From Euptelea pleiosperma (Eukaryota; Streptophyta; Magnoliopsida; Ranunculales; Eupteleaceae), in the NCBI GenBank assembly GCA_035048495.1, contig CM068553.1:27428978-27492977 (forward strand): a stretch of DNA of 64,000 nucleotides, in the 5' to 3' direction. The position numbers and the translations under genes were made by a program. Every line of letters starts with the position of its first letter. Within the stretch, counting starts at the first letter, position 1. Below are positions 1 to 10,783 of this stretch, one piece after another. The notes beneath the pieces are model-generated. The model worked only from the letters and a program-made list of their open reading frames with translations, ran no database searches and was not told the DNA's origin.

Positions 1-1716
1 TGCTACTTCAATTCCCATGAAGCACTTCAGTAGTCCAAGATCTTTAATCTCAAACTCACTAGTCAGGTATCTCTCCAGGCGTTCAATTTCCTCTACATTG
101 TTCCCTGTAACAATAATATCATCCACATAGACAATGTGGGATGTAGTGCTGCCTCAAGTGCGTCTAATGAATAAAGTATGATCTTCCTGGCTAATCTAAC
201 TGCTTTACTGCATTGCCGGAGTCGATCATGGGTCTTCTTCTTAGTTGGAAATCCAATGCTTTTTCCGGTAGAGGGAAAGTGCTTTGGAGAATGAGCCCTT
301 TTGCAATTATATGGGGCATCTAGAAGGAAAGGAACCAGCGGGTCTTTGAAGGTAGACAAGTGGATTTGATGTCGATCATTCTAAACATCAAGGGGCTAAT
401 CTTCATGTGGTCGAAAGGGGCAGCAGAGTGCAGGAGCTTGTTTTTTGAAGACTTAGTTTTCCGTTGGGAGCATTTATGTACTAAGGAAGGAAGTGGTTTG
501 AGTCTTGTTTCCCTTTTGTTTTTTCGGGTCGTTGTGGAGGTCATCTCGACCTTCTTCCCTTGGCTGCTTGTATCCTTGGCTTAGGCCCCTTTAATATAAT
601 TTTTACTTATCAAAAAAAAAATCTCTTAAAGCATGCCCTTGGAGACTGTTTTAGTCCATAGAAGGATTTCTTTAACACACACACTTTTCTTTCTTTCCCT
701 GAAAGTCAAAAGCCTAGTGGAGGAAACATGTATACCTCTTCCTTTAATTCTCCACGAAGAAATGCATTCTTCACATTAAGGTGGTACAATGGCCATGACT
801 GAATCACTGCTAGGGATAGAATCACCCTTATGGAATTTAACTTCACTATTAGGAAAATGTTTCCCTATAGTCAATCCCATAGGTCTAAGTATAGCCTTTG
901 GTGATTAATCTTGCCCACTTACATCCCACAGGTCCTCTCCTCTAGGAAGATCAACTAATTCCCATGTACCATTTTTCTCCAAGGCTCTCAATTCTTCAAC
1001 CATTGCTTCCCTCCACTTTAGGCTTTTTAGAGCTTCTCCAAAAGGAGTAGATACAAAAGATAATGAGGTAACAAAGAAGTCGTAAGACGGAGACAATGCT
1101 TTACAAGATAAGAAATTAGCAACATGATGTTGGGTATAACATCTTTTTTTTTTCCTTCTGAAGAGTAATTAGAAGGTCAGAATCATCAACGAGAGGACGA
1201 TAATTATCATTATTAGAGATTGATGAAGGAGATGGAGTACAAGGAGAAGCGGAATTATCTGAATCCAAGGAATCGATTTGGTATGGATCAGTTTCAGTTG
1301 TGGCTTTCTTCTCCAAACGACGTTGTCTGCGATAGATCGTAAGCTTCCCTTTCCCTCCAACACGCTATCTTAAGTAGTAGCAAAGTTATCAAGTGTTTCG
1401 TTGAGCGAAGACTGTGTAATGAAAGGTAACATAATTGAAAAAGATGCCTCTCTCCACTGCTATTCTCTCCCTGAAAAGGAATGGAGCTACTTGTGGAGAA
1501 GAAAGGAACATACTCGACAAAGGTGACATCCATGGAGACAAACTTCCATTTAGTGAGGGGATGATAACACTTGTACCCATTTTGAAATATAAGGTACCCA
1601 AGAAATATGCACTTAAGGGCCTTTGGATCCAGCTTAGTACAATGTGATCCCAATATATGAACTAATTGGGCCACAGTTGAGCGTTTTTGTCCAATCTCTA
1701 CATAGACATAATTCAA
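1..1716 (-). mobile_element. Ty1/copia retrotransposon pol remnant (RT and integrase end), left end outside window
   Basis: On the minus strand, 1294-1716 reads DPKALKCIFLGY and GYKCYHPLTKWKFVSMDVTF, the end of a copia integrase. The stretch 905-1096 reads WREAMVEELRALEKNGTWELVDLP, the start of a copia reverse transcriptase (RT). About 622-760 reads NVKNAFLRGELKEEVYMFPP and FYGLKQSPRACF. The stretch 1-215 holds the catalytic strand HIVYVDDIIVTGNNVEEIERL and continues out of the window. Stops and frame changes show it is dead. The RT is split by a LINE 3' end at 225-621. No LTR or gag is visible to the right, so only the middle of pol is present. The copia assignment is secure from the motif order; the lineage is not determined. 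Confidence 0.85.
225..621 (+). mobile_element. 5'-truncated LINE 3' end inserted in the copia RT
   Basis: The plus strand reads WKSNAFSGRGKVLWRMSPFA followed by IKERNQRVFEG-like residues. This is the C-terminal zf-RVT end typical of plant L1-type LINEs. A short 3' UTR follows and ends in ACTTATC plus an A-run at 612-621. Copia coding sequence resumes directly after the A-run. The same tail type occurs near 5160 and 55560. The 5' boundary is placed by loss of copia similarity and is uncertain by about 30 bp. Confidence 0.75.
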
Positions 1717-2977
1717 TGTCTCACTCTCAGAGGTGCCCTTGAGTTCATTTGCTTTTGGTTCAAAATGGTATTGATAAGAATAGTTGTTTTTTGCAGTACT
1801 TCAGTCCCCTTTCAGGTTCTTGACATTCAATTGTCCTCTAACCTCCTTGGAATCACTAATTTATGTGAAATCCCCAGTACTTTGACTGTTACAAGATCAA
1901 CAATTCGATGAGTTTGGGCTTTTGTGGCTGACATAAAACATCCCTTTCCATGTCTTCAAATACACCCCACAAGGGGTGGCCGTTCTTTGTACATAAACCC
2001 TTGTGAGGTCAGGAAAAAAGGGTGAGTGGTCCATTCGGTCTTCAGCTCGGAGGATATGTGTTCTAGGATCTAGATAGGCGAAGGCAGGCTGGTTTAAGCA
2101 ATATTCATGCAGAGGCTCATTGTCTTATCTTTTCTCGAACAAATCTATTGTCTCCAGCTATTGGGGATCCCATTTCCTTTCCAACTGAAGATATGTACTA
2201 GTACTAGCAGTACATCAAAGATGTAGACATCGATTCTCCCAAGAGGCCACAATTACCGCAAGCAAACATATTAATGACGAGTAAGGTCATTATTTTGCTA
2301 TGCTACTAATACATGTACTTGCTTTGCTATTTTTACCAAGCTTGGTTGAGGAAGAGTTACGAGGGACATCCCCTTAGGTGGACCAAATTCTTTCAATTTA
2401 AGAATATCCTTCTGGCTAGACCTTAATCTGGAAGCATGTGGTTTTAAACTTACATGCTCTCGGGGTTACACTCCCTACCCTTAATGTCGCCTCAATTTGA
2501 CAACTCCTCTCAGGCTCTTACCACACACTACTTCAACATGGGGACTTCCCAATGGTTTGCATGTTATCTGAAGGGAACACTCTTTTTCGACCGCAGTGAT
2601 ATGATTGTCGGGCCGTCTCCTTGTTCCGCCAGCTGGCCTATTGGGATAGCAGCCTTCGGGTTTTTCGTTCCCTTTCTAATAAAGAATTCCAGCCTGGCCC
2701 GGGAAAGCACTGGCAACAACAGAAAGGAAGGGTTCCATGTGCTGCTGAGTCCGCGCACTAAGCATCAGGTTCGGCATCTACTACAAAAGAGAGAATCCAC
2801 TTCAGATAACCACACCTCTGCTAGGTAGTGTGTGGAATGGCTGAGAGTAGACCTTTTTGGATATATAATCCAAGTCTAGAGTGGAGTTACGGGAACGGCC
2901 AGTTGATGGAAAACAAGTTTAATGTTCGGTTAAGAGAACTTATTTTCGTTGAGAATTCACACGAAGGCATTAAGGAC
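1717..2977. other. Unassigned stretch between copia remnant and MITE
   Basis: No recognisable coding domain was found on either strand. An open frame at 2454-2828 (+) has no known motif and no supporting splice context. By eye, 1930-2960 looks richer in G+C than its flanks. Upstream exons of the helicase gene that ends at 6631 were looked for here and not found. Confidence 0.4.
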
Positions 2978-2987
2978 AGCTGCAAGC

Positions 2988-3347
2988 TAGGTAACAAAGA
3001 CACGGACACGTATGTCGGTGTCTGACACTGATACGGAGTGTTAGACATGCTGATCCCCACAAACCCAATACGTCGATACGTTTGTACAATTCATTCCTTG
3101 TGTAGAAAGATATATCTTTTTAAATACTTTAGTCCATGTTAAGAAATGCATTACGGAAAGAATGTATTTAGATTAAGCTGGTATACAGTAAAATCACATA
3201 ACTATATATAAATGATAGTTGAAAACAAAATATTTGAATAAATTGAGATTTGTTTGAAAAGGTGTGTCAGCATGTGTCAGACTCGGGAATACGACAAAGT
3301 GTTTGAGCACGGCAAATTCTTAGGAAAAGCGGTGTCCTTGTTACATG
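2988..3347. mobile_element. Mutator-like MITE with 10-bp target duplication
   Basis: The termini are TAGGTAACAAAGACACGG and, inverted, CATGTAACAAGGACACCG, an imperfect inverted repeat. They are flanked by the exact 10-bp direct repeat AGCTGCAAGC at 2978-2987 and 3348-3357. A 9-11 bp duplication is typical of Mutator-like elements. The 360-bp interior has no coding capacity but carries repeated CGTGTC/GTGTCAG-type motifs near both ends. It lies about 255 bp before the first helicase exon, so presumably in an intron. Confidence 0.75.
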
Positions 3348-3602
3348 AGCTGCAAGCCAAAGAGCTATAAGGTAAAACCGTAAAAGGAAACCCCCCTTAA
3401 TCCTCCTCGGGGGGAGGAAAGATCAGTTATAGTAGGACAGACAGGCCATAGATCTAGCTGCTGATAGATGCCGCAGTTATTGATTTTTCTCCTTTTTGAA
3501 CTTGAATTATATGTTTTGTTATTTAACTTGTTGAAATGCTTATTCTTGATCCTATCAGTTTGACTTGATATATGACATTCATCACTTATTGTTTCCTTGC
3601 AG

Positions 3603-3681
3603 AAAGAAGAATTTCAGCACACCGCTTATGCGACAAATGCTTATGTAACGATAGGACCACTGTGGAAGCAAGTATTGCATG
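3603..3681 (+). CDS. RecQ-family DNA helicase, third-last exon (end of RQC domain)
   Basis: The exon follows a good acceptor (TTTCCTTGCAG) and ends before a GTAAGG donor. It encodes 26 residues including TNAYVTIGPLWKQVLHG, which resembles the last strand of a RecQ C-terminal (RQC) domain. It ends in phase 1; joining to 5823 restores a GGG glycine codon and reads HGKNEVKL without a break. RecQ helicases unwind DNA 3' to 5' in nuclear repair and recombination. The helicase core must be encoded upstream but was not found in 1-3600, so it probably lies before the window. Which plant RecQ paralogue this is (WRN-like RECQL2 or another) is not decided. Confidence 0.75.
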
Positions 3682-3775
3682 GTAAGGAGGCTTCTTTCTT
3701 AAACAGGATACTAATTCGATTACTTGTTAATGATAGATGATTAATATCAAATTTATGGGGCTGCTTTTCGAACCC

Positions 3776-3990
3776 CATTCATCATCATCATCATCATCAT
3801 CTCTGCCTTATCCTAACTATCTGGGGTCGGCAACTTGAATACTATTTTTCCATTCAACTCTATCTAGAGCTATATCTTCTGTAAAGGAGTGTGTCTTCAG
3901 ATTGTTTCTTACTACGTCAAATGTCTACATCATTTTCGGCTTTTCTCTTGCCCTTTAGAACCTTAAACCTGCCCCAAAGCACTCTTCACT
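3776..3990 (-). mobile_element. RTE-type LINE 3' fragment with ATC microsatellite tail
   Basis: A (CAT)n run at 3778-3801 is followed by the CCTTATCCTAACTATCTGGG type sequence common to plant RTE LINE and Au-SINE 3' ends. On the minus strand this reads as decayed RTE C-terminal residues, then the trinucleotide tail. It is a short intronic fragment in the helicase gene, opposite to the gene. The distal boundary is approximate. Confidence 0.55.
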
Positions 3991-4569
3991 GGTGCCATCA
4001 TGGGTCTTCATTGGGTGAGCAACCCTTACTACGGGTAGGTTACACGTAGCAACCCCCGGACTTTCCTGTTTTGTCGGGGTGAGCAAACTTCTAGAACCAT
4101 GGGTTTTGGGGAGGCTTTTGTGCTGGGATAATCGTCTTATAGACTGTACAATCTAGCTCTACATGTGGCCGGAGGAACCTCTATTTGACGTGTCCCACTT
4201 AGGAGATCTCAATACCAAAAGTTACTGGATCTGATGACTGTATCAACAATCTACGGCATTCTTTTGGACTTTCAGAAAGAATACAAAGTAGATTTATGAT
4301 ACACAAAAAATTAGATTGGGTTATAAACTTATACTCATCTGTGTAGGAACTATCATAGTGGGTCACATACCTGAGTCTTGCAGCCCTTGATTGAGGTTTA
4401 TAAACTATGTTTTAGTACATCAGTTACATATGGAGATATGTATGGACCTGCAATTTAATGGATCCTGTTTACAAGATCTAATTAATGTAATCATACCCAG
4501 TTGAATGATTTTAACTATCTAATTTCTATATTTTTCATAACCTTTCCTAATTTATTATGATCATTTAAG

Positions 4570-4844
4570 CTATGATACCTGGATACCTGTACTAGTGCCT
4601 CATACTAGTGTCGTGTCGTGTCGACATGGATACAGACACCAGACACTCTACCAACACGTATCCTCCATAAAAAGTTGAAAAAATTAGAAAAAATAAAAAA
4701 ATTTGAACTACAAAATTGGATACTTGTATCCGTATCTGAGTCCTTGATTTTTGGAAAATGTCGAGTCGTATCCAGAAAATGTCGAGTCGTATCCCCGCTT
4801 CCCGTATCCGTGTCTGTATCTGTATACGTATCCGGGCATCATAG
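4570..4844. mobile_element. hAT-like MITE in helicase intron
   Basis: The terminal inverted repeats are CTATGATACCTGGATACC and CTATGATGCCCGGATACG, extending to about 24 bp with few mismatches. The flanks CATTTAAG and CATTTAGG form an 8-bp target duplication with one change, as expected for hAT. The interior contains short GTGTC/GTATCC repeats but no gene. Overlapping open frames on both strands reflect that internal symmetry. Confidence 0.65.
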
Positions 4845-5037
4845 CATTTAGGTAAAAGGCAATAGATTGTCACATAATGAACTAGATTCTAGGCTTTACA
4901 GTTGATGAAATATTTATACTGAATATAATTCCTTTCATAGATGTTGTTCCTCTGGCATACATGCAAGAACACCAATCCACTAATCAGTGGATCCCATGTC
5001 GGTGATCTCGTATTTAAAACATCTTGTCCCTCCATTA

Positions 5038-5171
5038 GGAGGAGGTTCTTCTCCCATGTGATGTGTTGATAGCTGTCTTTGGCCTTCCTCTGGAGGTCCT
5101 TTTAGTTTGTATTCTGTGGGGTGCTCCCCTTTTGTTCAATATATACATATTACTTATCAAAAAAAAATAAA
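5038..5171 (+). mobile_element. LINE 3' UTR tail in helicase intron
   Basis: The sequence TTTAGTTTGTATTCTGTGGG leads to ATTACTTATC and an A-rich tail at 5160-5171. It is the same tail type as at 612 and 55560. This is a severely 5'-truncated L1-type insertion; the left boundary is approximate. Confidence 0.6.
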
Positions 5172-5822
5172 AATCCCACCCTTGCAGTAAAAAAGGAAAG
5201 TTCTTGGTTTAGTTTTAAGCTCTTAGTGATTTGTTCCTCCTAGAAGCAACCAGTACTACATCTAAATGGATATATCTACTAACAGTTTCTTTATAGATAT
5301 TATATAATGTTGAAATTAGCCTCTTATGAGACATGTTACAAACCCATGATTTAATAGGTCACAGTTAACCTTTGTCCCGTGAAGATATCCTACAAGAGAA
5401 GATAAACTCCTGAATATTTCGACTTTGAAAAGTTTATTCACCAAATCTTAAAATTTTAATTAGAGAATTTATTATTGGATGAATTCTATAAAGAATTATC
5501 TATAAAGATTTTTTTTTCTCTTGGGTTTGGACCAACGATATCCAAGACTGTTGTGTCAAACTATAGTTCAAATTTATCTGCACATATACAGATGGGACCA
5601 GGCGCTGGCATTGTGCACGTATCTCGAGAATTTCTTTTTAGCTGAGGAATTGTTCTGCATTGAGATTGGTGTAGAATGTAAATGGATATGTAAGATCCTA
5701 AGACCAGTCATTAGATTATCTGATTGAGGATATTTTATGGTTTCTGCATACATTTGCATGTTTTTGTGTGCAACTGTGAGTGCATGCAGCAATTAATCCA
5801 TATTTTCTCATGCTATATACAG

Positions 5823-6043
5823 GGAAGAATGAGGTTAAGCTCAAGATATGCAGCGGACAGAAGAGTAAATCGGGCAACAGAAAGGCTGCTAAGCACAGTC
5901 TATTGTCGTCAGGTTTGGAGATTAAGCTTGATGAGCTGCGGAAGGAACTATCTTCTATTCATGGGGGTATATTCCCTCATGCTGTATTGTCCACTCAACA
6001 GATCAGCATGCTAAGCTCCCAAAAACCAACCTCCATTGAGCAG
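5823..6043 (+). CDS. RecQ-family DNA helicase, penultimate exon (HRDC domain start)
   Basis: The acceptor is TGCTATATACAG. The exon encodes about 73 residues: a basic linker (KSKSGNRKAAKHS) and then LDELRKELSSIHGGIFPHAV and LSTQQISMLSSQKPTSIEQ. This is the first half of an HRDC domain, the helical module that helps RecQ helicases bind DNA. The exon ends in CAG directly before GCAAGG, so the donor appears to be GC rather than GT. Using it joins IEQ to MEKIIGKLKTEKYG in frame and completes the domain. The intron before it is about 2.1 kb and filled with transposon fragments. Confidence 0.8.
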
Positions 6044-6168
6044 GCAAGGACCCAACACCTTAATTTTCACTGCAGAGCTTTGTTAGTTTTCGTGGTATAA
6101 GTCCTTGTAACAGTTTCATACTATGTAATAAATGCTACACTCAGCTATTACTCATGCAACTAGTGCAT

Positions 6169-6398
6169 GTGCTGACAATCCACGCCTTCTAATTGATAGG
6201 CAACCTCTTGGATCATAGCCCAAATCACACCAGTCGGATGATCCTAACCATACAATGATTATTTGATTTTGGACAGTTCTAGAGCTAAGGGAAACAGTTT
6301 ACATTTGAGCTGAGTGTTTGAACGCTTAGGATATATGATTGGTGTGATTTCCCGTCTAGGCCGCTCCAAGAGGTGGGCCATTCAGTGGACAGTCTAGA
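6169..6398. mobile_element. Foldback MITE in last helicase intron
   Basis: The two ends are long imperfect inverted repeats. ACCTCTTGGA and AAATCACACCA on the left recur inverted on the right (TCCAAGAGGT, TGGTGTGATTT) in mirrored order, over roughly 70 bp. No coding capacity. The target duplication was not resolved, so the ends are approximate. Confidence 0.5.
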
Positions 6399-6436
6399 TT
6401 GATGGTTAATTGAGAATTTTGAGTTGTTTCTTGCAG

Positions 6437-6631
6437 ATGGAGAAGATAATTGGAAAGTTGAAGACAGAGAAGTATGGAAGTAGAATTCTTGAACAAATTC
6501 AGAAGTTTATTGAGTCTGGTCAACCCGACGGTGATTTGCAGAACGAAGGCAGTGAAAATAGAGCTAAGAAGAGGTTGAAGTCTAAAAAAGCTCTTGTTCT
6601 CATTGAGAGCAGCGGAGATGAAGGAGAATAG
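6437..6631 (+). CDS. RecQ-family DNA helicase, last exon (HRDC end and C terminus)
   Basis: It starts after TTTCTTGCAG with MEKIIGKLKTEKYG, then SRILEQIQKFIES, completing the HRDC helices. An acidic and basic tail (KKRLKSKKALVLIESSGDEGE) leads to a TAG stop at 6629-6631. The tail contains a lysine/arginine cluster that could act in nuclear localisation; this is inference. The exon is intact, with no frameshift, unlike the surrounding transposon coding sequence. A GA-repeat occurs in the presumed 3' UTR at about 6665. Confidence 0.8.
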   Translation: MEKIIGKLKTEKYGSRILEQIQKFIESGQPDGDLQNEGSENRAKKRLKSKKALVLIESSGDEGE

Positions 6632-7508
6632 ATAGGCTGTTGTACTTGCTCTTCCACCGCCCTTAGAGAGAGAGAGAGGTATCTAAACATTTTTGTTATT
6701 AAGTTATTTAAAATTTTTATTTTGGCCATTAGATTCTCCCTGGGGACCTTTTGTAATTGAATTTTTATTGGATGCGGCGAGACTGCAAAAGGTTACTTTA
6801 GCAGAGACCAATGAATTGTCCACACAAAATCACTTTGCACATGATTTATGATTTAGTATACCAAATGAAAAGGTTAATTTCTGGTCAACCGGTAACTCAT
6901 TAAAGAACAGAAACTATGAGAAGTATGCCAGTCTCTGCTAAAGTAATCTTTTGGAGTCACCCTATTGAATGTTCTCTTTCTAATCAAGTGCACACTCATT
7001 TGAGGATAAATACAAAATCAACAGCTTTTCTTTCATGGGTGCTTTCAGTGTTTCCGAATTCAAAGAGTTCTTTTAGGGGGTGTTTGGAACTACAAGAATA
7101 ATCTGTCTGATATTTCCATCTTTTTCTAACAGTTTGAATGATGAGCAACTTAAACCCCCCTACCCACGCACACACACTGCCGGACCCAGGATTTTGGTCT
7201 AGGGGGCAAAGCGGCACATGCCAAAGTTGAAAGGGGGCAGTGCAAAAAGAAAAACTGAGGGGGTGTATTTTTGGAAGTGATTTTGAACAAGTTGTTGGTT
7301 ATATAGGCCCCACATACAAAGAAATCCTCATCCAACCCAAAACAATCCTAGCCCTTGAGCTACCCTCAGAAAATCTATAAATAGGTGTTACTTCATTCAA
7401 TTCTAAGCATCTCAGAAATCTCAGAGCATTCTTAAGAATAGGAGGGTCTAGGTTTGTTCTAGGCTAGGACTAACTCTGAAATTCTGGAGTGGCTTAGAGA
7501 TAGAAGTG
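6632..7508. other. Downstream flank of helicase gene
   Basis: The 3' UTR and non-coding sequence. The stretch 7160-7260 resembles a common plant repeat (CCGGACCCAGGATTTTGG) but no termini were resolved. No gene seen. Confidence 0.35.
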
Positions 7509-7525
7509 AGCTAGTCTAGGTAGTT

Positions 7526-7672
7526 TTTTTTTTTTTTTTTTTTTGGGGCGGGGGCCCGGGGGAGTTAAGCCTGTTTTTAAAGAGATCAGTAACTCGGTGA
7601 AGACGGATTTTAAACCCAAGTCTATGGTATCATCACCCACAAACTTTACCAACTGAGCAAGCTGGCACCTTC
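7526..7672 (-). mobile_element. tRNA-derived SINE with 17-bp target duplication
   Basis: The minus strand starts GAAGGTGCCAGCTTGCTCAG and continues TTGGTAAAG, a pol III box A. It has a box B-like GGGTTTAAAATCC about 45 bp later. It ends in a C-rich stretch and a run of more than 20 A (the T-run at 7525-7544). The exact 17-bp repeat AGCTAGTCTAGGTAGTT flanks it at 7509-7525 and 7673-7689. The tRNA-like head, A-tail and target duplication together make this a clear SINE insertion by LINE machinery. Confidence 0.9.
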
Positions 7673-7876
7673 AGCTAGTCTAGGTAGTTGTATGGCCTAG
7701 ATTAAATGTTTCATAAATAAGACTTGATGTGAGGTCTGATTTATGAAGGATTTAATCTAGGCGACACAGTAGTCTAGCTGGAGAAGGTTCGAGTCGTGAT
7801 TTGGCATTTCGGCCGAGCACAGTACGGCGCAGGTGTAGCCATTGGCTACATGAGGTAAGGTTCTCTCCCTCTTCTT

Positions 7877-8271
7877 GAGTAAAACTTCGATCACAGCGCT
7901 CTGACAGATGCTTATGTCGCAATGAAAAACACAGGCCATGTGGCCCACTCTTAGTGGATGTTGACCATATGAATGTTTGGCCAGTCCCTCAATGGACCTA
8001 TAAACCAAAAATCAGCCCGATTAGTGATTTACTACCTTTGGATCTTTGCACCCAAATAACGCTCAATAATGCTCGAACTCTTACCGTTAAAATCAACCCA
8101 CGAAAATAATTTCAATCGAATCACTTAGAAATCACTAATCAGGCTGATTTTTTGTTTAAGGTCCAGTGAGGGACTGACCAACCATCCATACGGTCAGCGT
8201 CCACTAAGAGGTGTGCCACATGGCCTGTGTTTTTCATTGTGACAGAAGCATCTGTGATGGAAGTTTTACTC
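7877..8271. mobile_element. Mutator-type foldback MITE, copy 1
   Basis: Both ends start GAGTAAAAC when read inward, and the two arms are inverted repeats of about 150 bp. The left arm includes CACAGGCCATGTGGCCCAC, mirrored by GCCACATGGCCTGTG on the right. The 9-bp direct repeat CCTCTTCTT flanks it at 7868-7876 and 8272-8280, the size expected for Mutator-like elements. A second member of the family lies at 33638-34034. Confidence 0.85.
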
Positions 8272-8280
8272 CCTCTTCTT

Positions 8281-8988
8281 TCTCTTCCTAGTCTAGTCTT
8301 TAATTTCTAGCATTAGCATTGCTTAATTTATGGTATAGTAGAATAGTTTCTTTGCTACTTCATAGATAATAGTAGTAGTAGTTGATAAACCCTAGAGTTT
8401 ATATGCTGAAATAACGGTATAAAAACTCTAGATCCGAGTAGTATCCTAGCTAGTCCCCCTTAATCCTTTATTAGAGACCAATCTAATATGGGAATTGGGA
8501 GGTTGTAGTTTTCTAACAGATCCCAGACCTAGATTTTTTGGCCAGAACCTCTTCGAAATTGGCGAATCGTTGAATATGGTAGATTAGATTTTGAAAGTAT
8601 AATATTGCTTAGGTTATTGGGTTCCCAATTCAAAAATCCGGTTGGCGACTCCAGAAACCTTAAAAATCCAGAGGATATAGATCATTTGAGAGAATAGTCT
8701 CCAAATCAGATGTGCTCGTAGTGGCAACTCCGTTGGTGATGATTCCTAGAGGATCTAACTTGAATAAAAGATTAGGAGAGCTTTCCATCTACAAGTGCAT
8801 GAAAAAAATAAAATCTGGAAGCTTCACACACCCCGTTCACAAATCATTCATTCGAATCATTGTCATGACCAAGCTCAAGACCACCGACCTAAATTGTGAT
8901 CGCCTTCGTCATACATTTATCTTATAATATAGATATCTAATTGACTAGGCGACACTTAGAGCACATAAATTAGGGCCCAGACAAGTCT
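8281..8988. other. Unassigned stretch
   Basis: No gene or element ends recognised. A small open frame at 8712-8927 (+) has no known motif. Confidence 0.35.
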
Positions 8989-9811
8989 TTCATTGATTAT
9001 AACGAATCAATTTCCTTATCCATGGCGTGCTCCCACTTACTGCTGGTTTCATCCTGCAAATCTTCTTCATAATATTCTGGTTCACTATTGTCAGTTAACA
9101 ACAAATAATGTAGAGAAGGGGAATAACGAGTTGGGGGTCTAATGATCCTAGATGGTCTCCTCTCAGGAAGAGGAGTTTGCGGTTCTGCCTGTAGGTTTTC
9201 TTCTTGAAGTTTCGTAACATCTCTTCTAGATATCTCTTCAAGTTCTACAAATTCCCTATTCTCTTTCTTCTCATTTTGCTATTCCAATCTATTCTTATAC
9301 ATGACATTTTCGTGAGAATAGTATTGCAATGGTCACCGATTGATCAAATAAACCAAAGTATTTATAGCATCTACCCAAAATTGTTTTGGCAAGCCCGAAT
9401 AGATCCTCATGCTCCTGGCACACTCTAGGATCGTCCTGTTCATGCGCTCAGCCACACCGTTTTGCTGTGGTGTTCTTGGAATTGTCTTCTGTCTACTGAT
9501 TTCGTTAACAGCGCAATATTATTCGAACTCATCATTGCAATATTCTCCCCCATTATCTGATCTGAGACACTTCAGCTTCTGACCTATTTCATTCTCAACC
9601 AAAGCTTTCTATTTCTTGAACACATCAAATACATTCGATTTTTGTTTGAAAAAATAAACCCAAAGCTTTCTAGTAGCATCATCAATGAAAGTAACAAAAT
9701 AACGAGAACCACTGAGAGAGGATACCTGGGCTAGTCCCTACACATCAGTGTGAACCAGTTCTGGCCGTTCCAACTTTAGAGTTCTTTCGTCCTTCGAGAA
9801 CTAATCTTTTT

Positions 9812-9994
9812 CTACCTTCCATAGATGCAATCTTTACAAAGATCCAGATCTGCAGACTTTACCCCAGGTAACTTTCCTTTCGAAAGGAATGCATTCATCC
9901 CCTTCTCGCTCATATGTCCGAGCCTACGATGCCACGTGCTCGTGTCCACTCCTGATGATGCAATTGCAATGGTACTGTTAGAACCAGAAGTCAC
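9812..9994 (-). pseudogene. copia GAG-pre-integrase domain
   Basis: The segment contains TWHRRLGHMSEKGMNAFLSK and later CKDCIYGR, the HHCC zinc-binding module that precedes copia integrase (His-Arg-Arg-Leu-Gly-His, then Cys-x2-Cys). It is one piece of a broken gag-pol frame; the integrase core continues at lower coordinates with stops. Confidence 0.8.
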
Positions 9995-10050
9995 ATAAAG
10001 TGTGCATTATTTCTTCCTCCGAGCTATCACCATAGCCCCTTTTGTAACCT

Positions 10051-10325
10051 TCACGAATCACTTGTGAAAGTTGTCATGTATCCAGAATCTGCAAGTTGGC
10101 CAATCGAGATCAGATTTCTTTTCAGACTAGGCACATGCCTAACATCTTTCAACTTCAGCATTGTTTCGTTCGACAGATTTATCTGTACATCACCCTTTCC
10201 AACAATACTGCATGGTTCATCATTGCCTGAATAAGCTTTTCCGAAGTTACCTTGCACATAGTTATGAAGAGTATCACTGTGCGAAGTAGCATGAAACGAT
10301 GCACCAGAATCTACTACCTAAGATT
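10051..10325 (-). pseudogene. copia aspartic protease region
   Basis: The minus strand reads VVDSGASFHATSHSDTLHNY with the catalytic Asp-Ser-Gly. It continues through GKGDVQINLSNE and VRHVPSLKRNLISIGQLADS. These are the standard landmarks of the copia protease and its C-terminal flank. The protease cleaves the Gag-Pol polyprotein. A stop interrupts the frame near 10320. Upstream (about 10390-10470) lies a gag zinc knuckle, GC-NCGKKGHRKRDC with its first cysteine codon preserved and a stop inside. Confidence 0.75.
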
Positions 10326-10783
10326 CATATCGATTATCAAAAGATAAAATTAATGCATCAGAAATATTTACCGAATCTTTACTTCCCTGATGGTTGTTCT
10401 ATGCATGTTTCTTCGGAGCTCTACAATCCCTTTTTCTATGTCCCTTTTTACCGCAATTCTAGCAACCACCATCTCCTGTCACAAAAGGGGTTCTGGATTT
10501 GTTGCTTCTTGACTTTGATCGAACATTGCTTTTGCCTCCTCTGCTCATCTTCATTCCTCTTTCTTCAACACTCGAGGCGTTTCCTGATGTTTCACCCGAA
10601 GAACCAGAGGATCGTCTGCGAGCTTCGTCACTTAGGATTACGCTTACAACATCATCGTACTTTAGAGTTCATCCCCAAAGAGTTGCTCATTGTCATCGCC
10701 AGACTATCCCAACTGTTTGGTAACCCTAAGAAAATCAAAAGAGGCTTGACATCATCTTCGAAAGTTATGCCAACGGATTCCAA

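Noticed and set aside
4592..4873. 93- and 77-codon frames on opposite strands
   Set aside because: Explained by the inverted-repeat MITE at 4570-4844.
5521..5727. Possible extra helicase exon near 5590-5690
   Set aside because: In the phase required by the flanking exons it contains a stop; direct joining of 3681 to 5823 reads well.
7640..7672. Functional tRNA gene
   Set aside because: Box B is degenerate and the unit has an A-tail and target duplication; it is a SINE.
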